DNA of 64,000 bases from Cepaea nemoralis. Its lineage: Eukaryota > Mollusca > Gastropoda > Stylommatophora > Helicidae. The stretch spans positions 443,435 through 507,434 of the forward strand of contig JACEFZ010005116.1 of NCBI GenBank assembly GCA_014155875.1, in the 5' to 3' direction. Positions 1 through 10,144 of the stretch are shown piece by piece. Each line of letters opens with the position of its first letter. Position 1 is the stretch's first letter. The position numbers and the translations under genes are program-made. The notes under the pieces are model-generated. The model made no database searches. It saw only the letters and a list, made by a program, of their open reading frames with translations, and was not told the origin of the DNA.

Positions 1-344
1 TCCTTGGGTGAGCCCAGTACCAGAGCGCTGTGTGATGGCTCTGCAAGTATGGAAGCCTCCTTGGATGGCGGGGAATGCCCATGGTCTGCCCCTGCCTTCC
101 CTTGAGGGTTGACCAGGATGTCTTTGGCTGTTCTATATGGGCCAGCTAGGATGGGGGATAACACCACAACAGTGAGATTCAAACGTCCTAAGAAACCCCC
201 GGGAAGGTTAACCCGGTCAACAAATGCCCGCAGAAGTCGGATGTGTCGGCCTGACGGCGCAAGAACGCAGCTCTGCTGTAAACAGGCACAACGCAGTCAC
301 ATCCGAAAAAAAAAATCCGGATGAACGCAGAAGAAGAAGAAGAA
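1..344 (+). mobile_element. 3' part of (GAA)n-tailed retroposon, cut by window edge
   Basis: This is the 3' end of a repeat family that also occurs at 1111-2112, 25409-26412 and 57966-58955 (minus strand), at 23124-23266, and in its longest form at 35315-37148. It ends in a short GAA microsatellite (about 330-344) directly abutting RTE-like LINE sequence. A repeat ending in a simple-sequence tail is typical of LINE-mobilised, non-autonomous elements. It has no coding capacity that I can recognise; the short open frames are not conserved among copies. The class assignment as a non-LTR-type retroposon is inference from the tail and from the target duplications around the copies at 23124 and 35315. 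Confidence 0.7.
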
Positions 345-401
345 ATTAGAAGCAACATAGACTTGATTCTTTAGACGACTGTTGCGAATTCCTTGGTAAC
401 A
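345..401 (+). mobile_element. RTE-like LINE reverse-transcriptase fragment
   Basis: A short piece of the same LINE seen at 759-1110, 22860-23384, 23740-24064 and 56480-56895. It encodes part of the C-terminal RT region (KKLEAT-like) and is interrupted at 401 by an I-like LINE fragment. Degenerate; family assignment to RTE-like elements is tentative. Confidence 0.5.
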
Positions 402-750
402 GTTGAGTTGAGTTGAGTTAAGAACCGACATCACTGCACTCAGGACACTCCCATACGTGTTCAGTCCCCTCGTTCAACAGCCAGCGAAGAGTCATACTAC
501 TAATCGTTCCCACCGCTATCTGATTAAAAGTTCTCCTGTCTTCCTTCTCAGTTTTGAGATTCTTCCAGAACCCCTGCCGGACCCCCGCAATCTCATTCTT
601 TCCACATACGGGTTCTCAATCTGTTCCTCCGCCTTCTCCACTTGGTCCCACAAGCGCACTACCACCTCCCCCTTGTCTATAGGCAAGATACCACCAAGAG
701 GTGCATTCCCTGCTAGCCTATCAGCCTGTTCATTCCCCCGTACACCCGCA
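402..750 (-). mobile_element. 3' fragment of I-like LINE with RNase H C-terminus
   Basis: On the minus strand, translation in pieces gives the end of an RNase H domain (HAG..GNEQADRLAG), the same block as in the longer copy at 24067-25317. The element ends in a (TCAAC)n tail, seen at 402-420 on the plus strand. It sits inside RTE-like sequence between two copies of tggtaaca (394-401 and 751-758). The empty site is visible in the uninterrupted paralog near 990-1000. That combination identifies a 5'-truncated retroposed LINE with an 8-bp target duplication. Not functional. Confidence 0.75.
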
Positions 751-758
751 TGGTAACA

Positions 759-1110
759 ATGATTGCCTGAAACAGGCTAATGAAACTAGAACATTATAAT
801 TATATACAGCAATAAGAAAGAGAATCTTATGCAATAAGTCATTATCACGGAGTGTAAGGAAGAGAGTGCTGAAATGCTATATAGAACTAGTTTTGTTGTG
901 TGGCAGTGAATCTTCGAATGTAAATGAACAAATTAAGAAGAAATTGGAAGCAACATAGATTTGATTCTTTAGACGAATGTTGCGAATTCCTTGGTAACAA
1001 CGATTGCCTGAAACAGGTGATGAGAAGAGATGCATTAGAGGATATTGTGACAACTGAAAATATCGAGGGGAAGAGAGGCTAGGCAGACCAAGATAAATAA
1101 TACTGGATGG
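759..1110 (+). mobile_element. RTE-like LINE fragments (RT C-terminus)
   Basis: Two joined pieces of the same LINE. Reading through stops gives the typical RT C-terminal series: NKSLSL..RKRVLKCY, GSESxNVNEQIKKKLEAT, and MRRDALEDIVTTENIEGKRG followed by GRPR. This tail is characteristic of endonuclease-RT (RTE-type) LINEs. Frameshifts and stops make it a relic. It is directly followed by the GAA-tailed retroposon inserted in reverse orientation at 1111. Confidence 0.6.
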
Positions 1111-2112
1111 ATTCTTCTTCTTCTGCTGCTTTAACCGGAGAGTTTTTTTGGACGTGATTACGCTGTGCCTGTTTTGCGCCGTTAGGCTGACACATCCTAC
1201 TTCAGCGGGTAACTGTTGACTGGGTTAACCTTCCCGGGTGTTTCTAAAGGCATTCCACTCTCATTCAGACGTCTTTGTGTTGTACCTGTTTATTTGCGCC
1301 TTTCGGCCGACACATCCGACTTCTGCGGGTGTTTGTTGGCCGGGTTAACCTTCCCGGGTGTTTCGAGGGACTTTCGACTCTCACTGTTGTCGTGTCGTCC
1401 ATATTCCAGCTGGTCAATATAGAACGAGCAAAGGCAAAATGGTAAACCCTCAAGGGAAGGCAGGAGCACATCATGGGAATTCCCTGTCATCCAGGGAGGC
1501 TTCCATAATTGCAGAGCCGACACATAAAGCTATGGTTCTGGGCTCACCCAAGAAATCGTCAAGTCCTGCGCATGGCTGCTTCACTTCCTAATTTCCGTGT
1601 ACTGGGCATTTCGTTCGTCACAGGCCGCTCCCCACGCAAACCAGGAGGGGTCAGTCTGCAGACGACATCCAATCAGCGAGCTTTCGGTTCGGGCTTTCCA
1701 CGAAATGGGGTTGCCAGCCAAGCAGTATTCCTATTCTGGCTTCTGGGTCGCTTTCTCAACTCTTACTGTTGTGGTGTCATCCCTATCCCAGCTGGTCCAC
1801 CCAGAACAGCCAAAGACATCCCGGTCGACCCTCAAGGGAATGCAGGGGCAGACTATGGGAATTCCCCTCCATCAAAGGAGACTTCCATAATTGTAGAACC
1901 GACACATAACGCTCTGGTACTGGGCTGACCTGTGGAATCGTCACGTCCTTCACATGGCTGCTTAGCCTCACTTCCGTATATTGAGCCTTCCGTTCACCAC
2001 AGACTGCTCCTCCAAAGAACGGGGAGACCTGTATGCAGATGACATCCACACAGCAAGCGTGCCCTTGGGATGCTTTTTCCACCTTTAGTAACGCTCCCAG
2101 GGTAGGCTGTAG
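1111..2112 (-). mobile_element. (GAA)n-tailed retroposon copy, minus strand
   Basis: The tail (TTC on the plus strand, 1112-1122) marks the 3' end. Near that end two ~95-bp modules sit in tandem (about 1150-1250 and 1260-1360), each carrying a CCCGGGAAGGTTAACCC core. A second, longer module is also repeated (about 1380-1570 and 1750-1930; PPW-SPLM, GNSH, SLEG in one frame). The paralogs at 25409 and 57966 share the arrangement. No known protein domain. It is 5'-truncated relative to the copy at 35315-37148, which alone retains the 28S/ribozyme-like start. Confidence 0.65.
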
Positions 2113-2114
2113 AT

Positions 2115-2475
2115 CATGGGTGGCCAACCTTTTCAGCAGGCGCGCTAAATTTCAGAAATAATATTTCCTGCCGGGCCACGCACCTAATTTTTCTATTTTA
2201 GAAAAAAAAAAAATTTTTTTTTCACATTGCGAATACAGCTTATACATTCATGTACATGTGACGTTATATTCTTGGCATGGTGTAGTAATCATTTGCTCCC
2301 ATGCATACCAAACCATTTAATTGGAACTTTCACACTGCAGGCAACCTCATGCAAGCTTAGTTTCCTGCAAACAAGTTCAATAGTATTACTGAATCACAAT
2401 CACTCCCTTAATCACAAGTGCAAAGGATTTGTTTGTGGCGGGCTGGGCTGAGACCGGGAAAGCGAGGCAACAAAG

Positions 2476-2557
<82 letters not shown>

Positions 2558-2700
2558 GGGGGATAGAGGGGGAGAGAAGGGAAAGGCGGAGAAAGGGAGG
2601 ATGCATAGATTGGAATTTGTTTAGTTCGTTACACAGGATGGCAAAATTCCATCACTACAGGGATTTTATCTGAGCTGGCTTCTGGCGAAGGTCAACCCTC
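2115..2700 (+). repeat. hAT-like repeat (one terminus)
   Basis: It begins with a CAGGGGTGGCCAACC-type terminus (here mutated to CATGGGTGGCC) followed by GCGGGCCAAATTTCAGAAATAA-like sequence. The same start occurs in the 190-bp MITE at 21334-21523, which has both ends and an 8-bp target duplication. The right terminus could not be identified here. Paralogs start at 26418 and 58967. The interior has no coding region and carries the GA tract at 2478-2554. Confidence 0.45.
2478..2554. repeat. (GA)n microsatellite
   Basis: Uninterrupted GA dinucleotide run. The open frame of Ser-Leu dipeptides on the minus strand across it is an artefact. Confidence 0.95.
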
Positions 2701-2879
2701 GGTCGACAAGACCACTGACTCACAAATGACACCTTCCCATCTTGTTTAGTTTGGGCCAATAGACTCAGTAACAAAGAAGGAAAATGTATTCAGTTATTTT
2801 GCCCATTTTCCCCAATGATTGAGCTTAGTGATACCCACTAGGAGTATAGAAATATCTGTGAGAGTGTGTTTGAACATGT

Positions 2880-3505
2880 ATGTTATGTACTGTAAACGTG
2901 ATGAGAGTGGCGCTTGCTTAATCAGTGAATATCTAGGAGATTTTCTGTTGAAAAATCTGAGATAGTATTGTGGGTGTATTGTGTGGTGTTTGTGAGTGGC
3001 CGAGTTGCGACTAGTACCATATTATGTTTCTATACTGCGCTAGTGCTACGAGAAGTTTAGTGTGTTTGTCTTTTGTGGTTGTATGTATTGTATTTAGGAA
3101 TATTGCTTTGTAAACGTCGGTTATCTTGTTTGTGTGTGTTTCTATTAAATGTTGTAATGCAGTCTTAGTGGCTGTGATTGTTGGGCATCCATAAAACAGA
3201 TGGTCCTCTGTTTCCTGAATATTGTGTCTACATAATTGGCATGGGGCTATTTGCTTGAATGTCTGTGATGCCCTCTATGTTGTCGGGGTCATATTATAAA
3301 TTAGCCTGTATGTTACTTCTTTGGATTTCGATGTAATATGTTTGTTGTGTAAGTTAGTGAAGGTGCATCTATAGTCTTTCATGTAATATTTGTATCCTCT
3401 TTTGATTCTCAGATGTAGTGGTGGGGCTTGTTGTTTCACTAAATATTTGTATATCTGCTTGGTTGTCTGTTGTATTAAATGTTCATTGCCTTGAATTTCT
3501 TGCAT
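2880..3505 (-). pseudogene. Tx1-like LINE ORF2 C-terminal domain, broken
   Basis: The minus strand reads QGNEHLIQQTTKQIYKYLV then NKHITSKSKEVTYRLIYNM. After a frameshift it continues with a CQLCR...H..CPT Cys/His cluster in the paralogs. The same block is uninterrupted at 18539-18994 in the related Tx1b fragment. Such a C-terminal zinc-knuckle-like region follows the RT in L1-type ORF2 proteins. Confidence 0.65.
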
Positions 3506-4062
3506 ACATGTTATGTAGAAGTGCGGTAGTGTGCCGTAATAGTGCGGTGTTGTTTTGTCTATTTTCTTAAGCCTGTGTAATCTAATTGCAATATAGTATA
3601 ATGCTAGCGAGTGTTGATCTGGATGATTGATGATGCGCCCTATGTGGTTGATTCTTAATGCTTGTATTTTTGTGTGTAGGGCCTGTAAAGCAACTCCTCC
3701 TTTGTTCTTATCTTGTATTAATGTCTTGTGCTGAATACTGTGAATTGTGGTGCTGAAGATGAATCGTCTGATGTGTTTGTTTATGTCTATGAATGTTTTT
3801 TTTTTTTGGGGGGGGGGGCGGGGGGGGGGGGTCTAACACTGTGGCTAAATATATTATTTTAGGAATGATGAAGGTGTTTACAATTGTGCTTCTTACAAAA
3901 GTTGTTGATGTCTTGTATTTGAACCCATGTAGTATGTCTATAATTTGTTTTGTCAGTGATATTTTTGTGTGTAGGTCCTGTAAAGCAACTCCTCCTTTGT
4001 TCTTATCTTGTATTAATGTCTTGTTCTTTATACTGTGAATTGTGTTGTTGAAGATGAATTGT

Positions 4063-6600
4063 CTAATGTGTTTGTTTATGTCTGTGATTGTTTGTTTGGG
4101 GGGGGGGGGGGTCTAACACTATGGCTAAATATATTATTTTAGGAATGATGAAGGTGTTTACAATTGTGCTTCTTACAAAAATTGTTGATTTCTTGTATTT
4201 GAACCCATGTAGTATGTCTATAATTTGTTTTGTCAGTGATTGCCATGTTTCTGTGTGTGTTTTTCTGGGGTTGGATGGAAATGTGATCCCATAAATTTTC
4301 ATGTTATCTGTGACTGATAGATCCGGGGGGAAATCTGCTTTATTCCTCCACTTCTCCAGACCCATTATTTTAGACTTCTGTATGTTTATTTTGGCCCCAC
4401 TTCCTTCACCAAACTGTTTGAGGGTGTGAAGTATGTTCGTTATGGAAGTGTTGGTTGTAGGGAAGAAGGTGGTGTCATCTGCGTAAGCAATTAATTTCCG
4501 CTCCCCAGACCCTTGTATAAATGTACCTTTAATGTTAGTGTCCTGTCTAATTCTTCTAAGAGTGGTTCTAGTGTGAGTACATATAGGTCTGGTGATAGCG
4601 GACACCCTCGTCTGACAGATCTAGTGATTCTGAAACTGGCAGTGAGTGAATGATTCACCAGTACCTTACTTTCAGGATTTTATACAATATTTCTATCCAC
4701 TGTCTATAGTATTGTCCTATGTTACAGTGTGCTAGTGTTTTGTGTAAGTATGAGTGTGAAATTCTGCCAAAGGCCTTCTCCTGGTCTAAGGATAAAATGG
4801 AGGATTGACAGTCTTTCTGATGGGTGTATGTAATGAAATCTCTAATGAAATGTGTATGTTTATGTGTTGAACACTGCACTGTTGGTCTGGGTGGATGAGT
4901 GATGGCATGAATTTTTTTAAATATTTGTTTGTAAGTGATGTTGCTAGAATTTTGTAGTCTGTGTTTAATAAAGAGATGGGTCTATAGTTTTTCAGTTGTG
5001 TCTTGTCTGTGTTGTCTTTAGGTATGAGTGTTACATATGACATGTTGCAAGTGTTCGGGAGTTCTTGTTTGTGAAAAGCTTCTTGGTAGACTTTTAGAAG
5101 GAAATTGCCTAGGATAGGAAATAAGTGTTGGTAGAATTCTACTGTGAGTCTATCTGGTCCTGGTGTTTTGTCTTTTTGCATTTGATTGAGTGCATGTGTT
5201 ATGTCTGCTAATGTAAGCTCTGTTTCTAGTGTGTCTTTATCTATGTCAGACAGTTTCTTTGTGTATTGTAAGAACCTATTTTGTTTTTGTGTGTTGGTCT
5301 GTTCTGCTGTATATAGGTCGGTGTAGTATTGTTGGAATGTTTCTAGTATATGTATTGCCTATGTTTGTGTCTTTCCTTGCATGTCTGTTATTGCTCCTAT
5401 TTGTCTGTTACATTGAACGTTTTGTTCTAATGCAAGGTGTTGTTTACTGGGACTTTCTTCTGATATGTTAGTAAGTTTAGTTCGAAGGAGTGCACCACGG
5501 AATGTGTGTTGCTGATGTTGTTCTAATTGTGATTCTAGTGTGTGTAGGTGTAGTTCATTCCTGTGTCTGTTTTGTGAGTTGTATTGCTGTCTGTATGATA
5601 TGTTCTTGTTGTTGTCTGTCTTTATGTATGATGGATGCTAAATGTTGTGTTCTATACCGTATTGTATTCTTTAGTAAATCCCAAATTTGTGTTATGTTGT
5701 CGGTGGGTGTACTATTAGTGTATGTTAGAATAAGGTGTGTCATGTGTTGTACATAACCTGTGTTTTGGAGTAGGGTGTTATTGAATTTCCAATATGGTGT
5801 TCTTTTTGATGGCCTTGCACTTGTAGTGTCTGTAGTGATATGTGCTAGTACTGCTTTGTGATCTGTGTATTGTAATGTCTCTTGTAGATGTTTTTTTGTG
5901 TATAATGTGGTGTGTTGAAGGTGTGTATATTCTATCTAGTCTGGCTGATCTATTGTAAGCCCTATTTGTGTGTGTTGTTGCAATGTTATTAGGGTGTCTG
6001 TATCTGAAAGCGTCTGTTAAATTGTGTGTGTCTGAGGTATTTTTTTAGTATATCCAGTTAATGTATTCCATTTATGTTATTTCTCCTTAATTGTGTCTTG
6101 ATTCCTGCTCTGCCTCCCCCTACGATATCCAAATATGAGAGTACAAAATTGAAATCCTCTGCAAGGATAACATTTTGCCCTCTGTATGTTTGTATAAGTA
6201 AGGTGTCTAATTCTTGGTAAAAATTTGGTTGATGATTGTAATTAGGTGGTGCATGTATGTTCAATATGGTGTATGCATGTATAGTGTTTTCTACCTGTAT
6301 AATGGAGATTCGTCCCTGGTTATCCGTGTGTGTTTTAATTATATCCCACCTGTCTGATGTCTGCAGAATAGATGATCCTGACTCAATTTTGTGTGTGTGC
6401 CTAAACTAAAGCATGAATATTTGAGGCCTAGCTGTGTGGTGATATGTTGTGCGAATGTTTTTGAACATATGTTTGTTTCTTGTTGTAGTATAAATTCTCA
6501 TTTGTGTTTGTTTATTAGTGTGATAATGTGTTGTAATTTTGTACGTATTCCACAAATGTTTAAAGTAATAATAATTAAATCGCTAGTCATTATAATTTAA
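4063..6600 (-). pseudogene. Tx1-like LINE ORF2 endonuclease and RT, broken
   Basis: Minus-strand pieces in order. Endonuclease remains lie at 5555-6600 (NIHAPPNYNHQPN, EDFNFVLS). RT core lies at 4786-5181, with KTPGPDRLTVEFYQ, VTLIPK, NYRPISLLNTDYKI and SLIHPDQQC, all L1/Tx1-type RT signatures. The catalytic block YADD lies at 4063-4605 (KLIAYADDTTFF). These are split by frameshifts. A T(n)G(n) expansion at about 4099-4112, with a second at 3799-3835, interrupts the post-RT part, and a ~250-bp segment around the G-run is tandemly duplicated (about 3780-4060 and 4060-4300). Confidence 0.8.
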
Positions 6601-6672
6601 GTAAAAACGGATGAATGAGATATAATAAGTGTATAGAATCACACGCAAAGTTATTATCCGTGATGAGTACAT

Positions 6673-7882
6673 TTAGGCGAGCAAGTCTGTAGCATCAAAA
6701 GTTTGTGTGAGAGGATCATCTTGATCCTCATTCTTATCACTTGTGTCGGTGTCTACAAAGAGAGTGTCTGGTATGCTGTATGTGTCGTCTTCGTCTTGTA
6801 CTTGTGTCTCCTCTTGTTGTTCTTGTTCAGTTTCCTTTGTCTTGCCTATAGTGGCTTTGACTTTTTCTTTCTTTGGCAGTGATAAGTCGTCTGTTTCTGT
6901 GTCATCGCTGTGTTTTGAATGCAGTAGTCTTCTGTTAGCCCATGTTCTCTTCTTTGGTTTGCTGACGACTTGAAAACCGTCAGAGTCTTCATTCTTTGGA
7001 TTGATTTCTTGTGTGTTATTTTCTTGTGTGTTATTTTCTTGTGTGTTCCTGTCTTCTTGTGTGTTGATTTGACTATTGAAAGTTTGTGTCAGTGCAATCT
7101 CTCCCTGCGGAGGAGTTTCTCTTTCGAGTGGTGGGAAATCTTCTTGGCTTTGTACACTGACTGCTGCTGCCGTTGGTGTCATCGGTTGTCGTCGACTTGG
7201 GCATTTATTTGCCCAATGGTTGTTTTGGCCACACGCTGAACAATTGGTCTTCCTCTCCGGCATCGTGATCAACACTCTGTGATTATTGTTCGTAATGCCA
7301 GGAGTGTAGATCCGTATATAATGGGGGACTTCCTTTTTTTGGGTTGCATAGCGCTCCCCACATTACAGCCCCATTTTTTAAATCCTAACCACCATAGCCT
7401 TTTCATCTCCTGTGATGCTGTGCACCAGGTTTTTAACTCCCTGGGGAGCAATCGTGACGGGTAACCAGTGGATGGTCAGCCTGTCTTTTTCTTTCTCTCG
7501 GTGCTCCAGAGATATGTCTATCCCTAGACTTGGTAGAGAAAACTTTTTGCCGTGTAACTTGTCATACACGGTTTTCTGAGCCTCTGCTGACAGGTGAAAG
7601 GTGAGAGTCGACGACTCCCCCAAAAGGTACTCCTCCTGGACCAGTTAGGGCACTCATAATAAGTGCAGGTGTTGCTTTAGCAGCAGCTCCGGGACCAGTA
7701 ATGGAACACACTATCGTTCCGGACTGGTGGAGTAGCTGGACATCGTAGTCATTTTCCGAGACCACGAATTCAGTGATATTCGAATACATCTTGAAATTTG
7801 TTGTTTCAGGTAATAATTCCGGGGAAATAAACAGAATATCAAATTCAAAGAACATCATCTGGAAAATCTGGAAAAAACACAC
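6673..7882 (-). pseudogene. Tx1-like LINE ORF1 (nucleic-acid-binding protein), broken
   Basis: The minus-strand ORF1 is split over several frames. The N-terminal part (7378-7882) matches the unbroken stretch at 31387-31857 and ends in an RRM-like segment (DRLTIHWLPVTI). The C-terminal part (6673-7275, 200 aa) carries one CCHC zinc knuckle, CSACGQNNHWANKC. It then has a TQE/NTQEN repeat and an acidic, low-complexity tail. RRM-like plus CCHC architecture is known for ORF1 of Tx1/L1-type LINEs and binds the element RNA. Frameshifts near 7270 and 7600 break it. Confidence 0.75.
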
Positions 7883-8573
7883 AAGTTTATAGTACGTAAA
7901 GCTAGATATTGTTCGAAAAAATGTTCTTCAAAATACCAAACAATTTTCAATGAGCGCCAGCAATAATTGATACGTTGTGATATGGTGCTGCACTTGGAAC
8001 ACACAAAACAGATTTAAATTTATACGATGTGAAGAGAAAAGGAATTTTCGTTCAGATAGAAGTGATGATACTCTTTGCTTCTGTAACTCCTAGTCCAGTG
8101 TTTACAAACATCATTGTATCGTGAGCTGTGAGTTTCGTGTGAAATGCTTTTGAATCTGCCCGAGGTTTTTTGGAACGTGACTGCATGTTCGGAGCGATGG
8201 CAGATGGCTATGTCCCAGAGTTGACCGGTTTTTGCCTTATGCAGAAATGCGTGGCTGCTGGGCTTCTGGTTGACTGCCACTACCATCGACGATGAACTGT
8301 ATTTCGTGGACTGTGTGGGTGAACATCTAGGAAAAATCCAGATGGGAAAATGACTGCAGATTCCATCAGAAATGAACTGGGTGTTTTGTGGGGGACTATT
8401 GTTGACATTCTGGCGGCGGCATTATGCACAGTGCGTCTGTGCGGGCTGTTGTTTGTCGAGACTCCTGTCTTTTCCACTTTTCACATTGGGCAGTGGGGAG
8501 CATTTTGTATGATATTCACTGGCACAGGAACGGAGCATAATGGGGACGACCCGTTGCTGTGAAGTTGGAACTG

Positions 8574-8575
8574 CG

Positions 8576-8606
<31 letters not shown>

Positions 8607-8693
8607 GACTGACTGACTGACTGACTGACTGACTGACTGACTGACTGACTGACTGACTGACTAACTAACTAACTAACTAACTACCTAACTAAC
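8574..8693. repeat. (CTAA)n/(CTGA)n microsatellite
   Basis: About 30 tetranucleotides, shifting from CTAA to CTGA and back. The same position, between a Tx1-type leader and unit S, carries CTAA repeats at 32553-32618, 37947-38014, 41495-41545 and 45040-45095. Confidence 0.95.
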
Positions 8694-8702
8694 TATTGTA
8701 TC

Positions 8703-8918
8703 GTTGCTTTCAATACGCTTTTAAAAAAAAAAATCTTTTATTGAGTGTTAAAATAGTTGCAAAGTGTATTGTTCGTGTTTTTACAGAGCGTTGCGTGTGG
8801 ACGTGTAGGTGACATATGCGCAAAATTACATCTTATACATTTTAACATTTTTACATTGAAATTGTTGTAAGGTGACATTACAAAACAACAGCATGATGAT
8901 AGTACACCGTTATTGTTT
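8703..8918. repeat. Repeat unit S, left part, interrupted by CR1-like LINE
   Basis: Starts with tttcaatac-cttttaaaaaaa and continues TTTTATTGAGTGTTAAAAT...GCAAAGTGTATTGTTCG. It is identical in layout to S at 32628, 38026, 41559 and 45105. The homology to intact S copies stops at 8918 and resumes at 13292, bracketing the LINE. Noncoding. Confidence 0.85.
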
Positions 8919-9821
8919 GACAAGATTAGCAGGTTGGCTGTTAATCATAGCGTCAGAAGGGCAAGCGTACATATTGGCATCACCGACACCATGAACAACC
9001 AACAAATCACAGGGTCTCAACTGCTGGCACTCTTGAACGGATTACGTCACACTTTTCCTAACTCATCCATTTTCTTCTCCTCCATCATATTACCGAGTTA
9101 TGGACACCAGCGCCGTCTAGCTGACATAAATAACAACATGTTGCAGAAGTTCTGTTCTCAAAACAAGATACAATTCATCAACAATACAGCATCATTCACT
9201 TCACAGGCTGGTGCACCAAAAAAGAGTCTTTACAAGGATCAAATAAATTTATCTACATTGGGCACCAGTTTTCTCGCCAAGAATTTAAAATATCCAGAAC
9301 GGACATACCATACATCCAATACGGGATCGCGCCGGACACTTTTAGCTACTCTTGAAACTCAAGCCAGACGACATACTCCCGTCACATCAAGTACCAATAG
9401 GACAGAAGTGTGCAGAACACTCATAACCACTGCACCTGAAATCCAAGCCAGACGGGACACTACCACAACACCAAGTCCGTTAAATACGTCGTCTTTCACA
9501 CAGGAGGGTAATAATTACGAAGATATGATTCCTATTCTCCCCAGAAAGGATCCGACTCTCAGCAACAACGACGTGCCAGCACAACCTCCTGTTAGCCACC
9601 AACCAGAGGCTCTAGTTGGTAGTCATTACATACCCATGAGACATCATCAGTACCCATTTAATTGTAATCCAGAATGGTTGCACCTCACACGGTATAGCCC
9701 AGCTACACTTCGTCAAGCACTTATAATGTCGCTATACCAACAACCAACACAACCTGGTATTTACTATCAACTTAGGACAAAGCTACACCGGATCTCGGTA
9801 CAAGAAAGAGCCTCTCCTTAA
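8919..9821 (+). pseudogene. CR1-type ORF1 with SGNH/GDSL-esterase-like domain, 5'-truncated
   Basis: An open frame of about 300 codons entered from the truncation point. The apparent start (TTG at 8913) lies in the flanking repeat, so the true N-terminus is missing. The first ~110 residues resemble the second half of an SGNH hydrolase: ASVHIGITDT corresponds to the G-x-N-D block, and YKDQINLSTLGTSFLAKNL to the C-terminal D-x-x-H block, with Asn where His is expected. The rest is low-complexity Ser/Thr/Pro-rich. Esterase-type ORF1 proteins are known in CR1 LINEs. Catalytic competence is unlikely because the GDS block is lost and the His is replaced. Confidence 0.7.
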
Positions 9822-10144
9822 ACGTTTATCTGCATATTTGGTTATAACTTGATCTAGTAACGTATTAGGTTATAAGTTATTACAAACATTGACTGATTTT
9901 GACTTTATATTAATTGATAGTACTTAGCTGTATAGCTTTTATAATAATTCTAATTGTGTTTTCACGGTGAGTGAGGGGGTCTTCATTGCTCTTCCTTTCG
10001 GATCTGTGTACGTATTTTTATATATTTACAGAGATATTACTGTTTCTCTGTACTTTAGAGTGTGTTTTGTAATAAGGGACGTAAGTTGTATTCACTTTGT
10101 GTGTGTGTGTTTTGCTTTTAAACTTGTGATTACGCATTGTTGAA

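Larger units (their letters stand above)
2840..8573 (-). mobile_element. Tx1/L1-like LINE, copy 1 (degraded)
   Basis: A nearly full-length LINE on the minus strand. In its 5'-3' order: a ~130-bp leader starting at 8573 just after a TTAG repeat; ORF1 remains with a CCHC knuckle; an APE-type endonuclease; an L1-type RT; and a C-terminal Cys/His region near 2900-3505. The 3' end near 2840 is estimated. The near-identical copy at 27060-32530 has a better preserved endonuclease. Numerous frameshifts make this copy inactive. It lies in mega-unit 1 and was duplicated with its flanks. Confidence 0.8.

Noticed and set aside
457..756. 99-aa plus-strand frame starting MFSPLVQQPAKSH, also at 23438
   Set aside because: It is the antisense shadow of the I-like RNase H fragment on the minus strand.
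1017..1080. Hammerhead ribozyme core (GTGATGAG ... GAAA)
   Set aside because: The CUGAUGA core is not matched and no stem II/III pairing is present. The sequence encodes the RTE C-terminus.
8574..8693. Telomere-like repeat
   Set aside because: The unit is TTAG/TCAG tetranucleotide, not TTAGGG, and it is internal and tied to a LINE leader.
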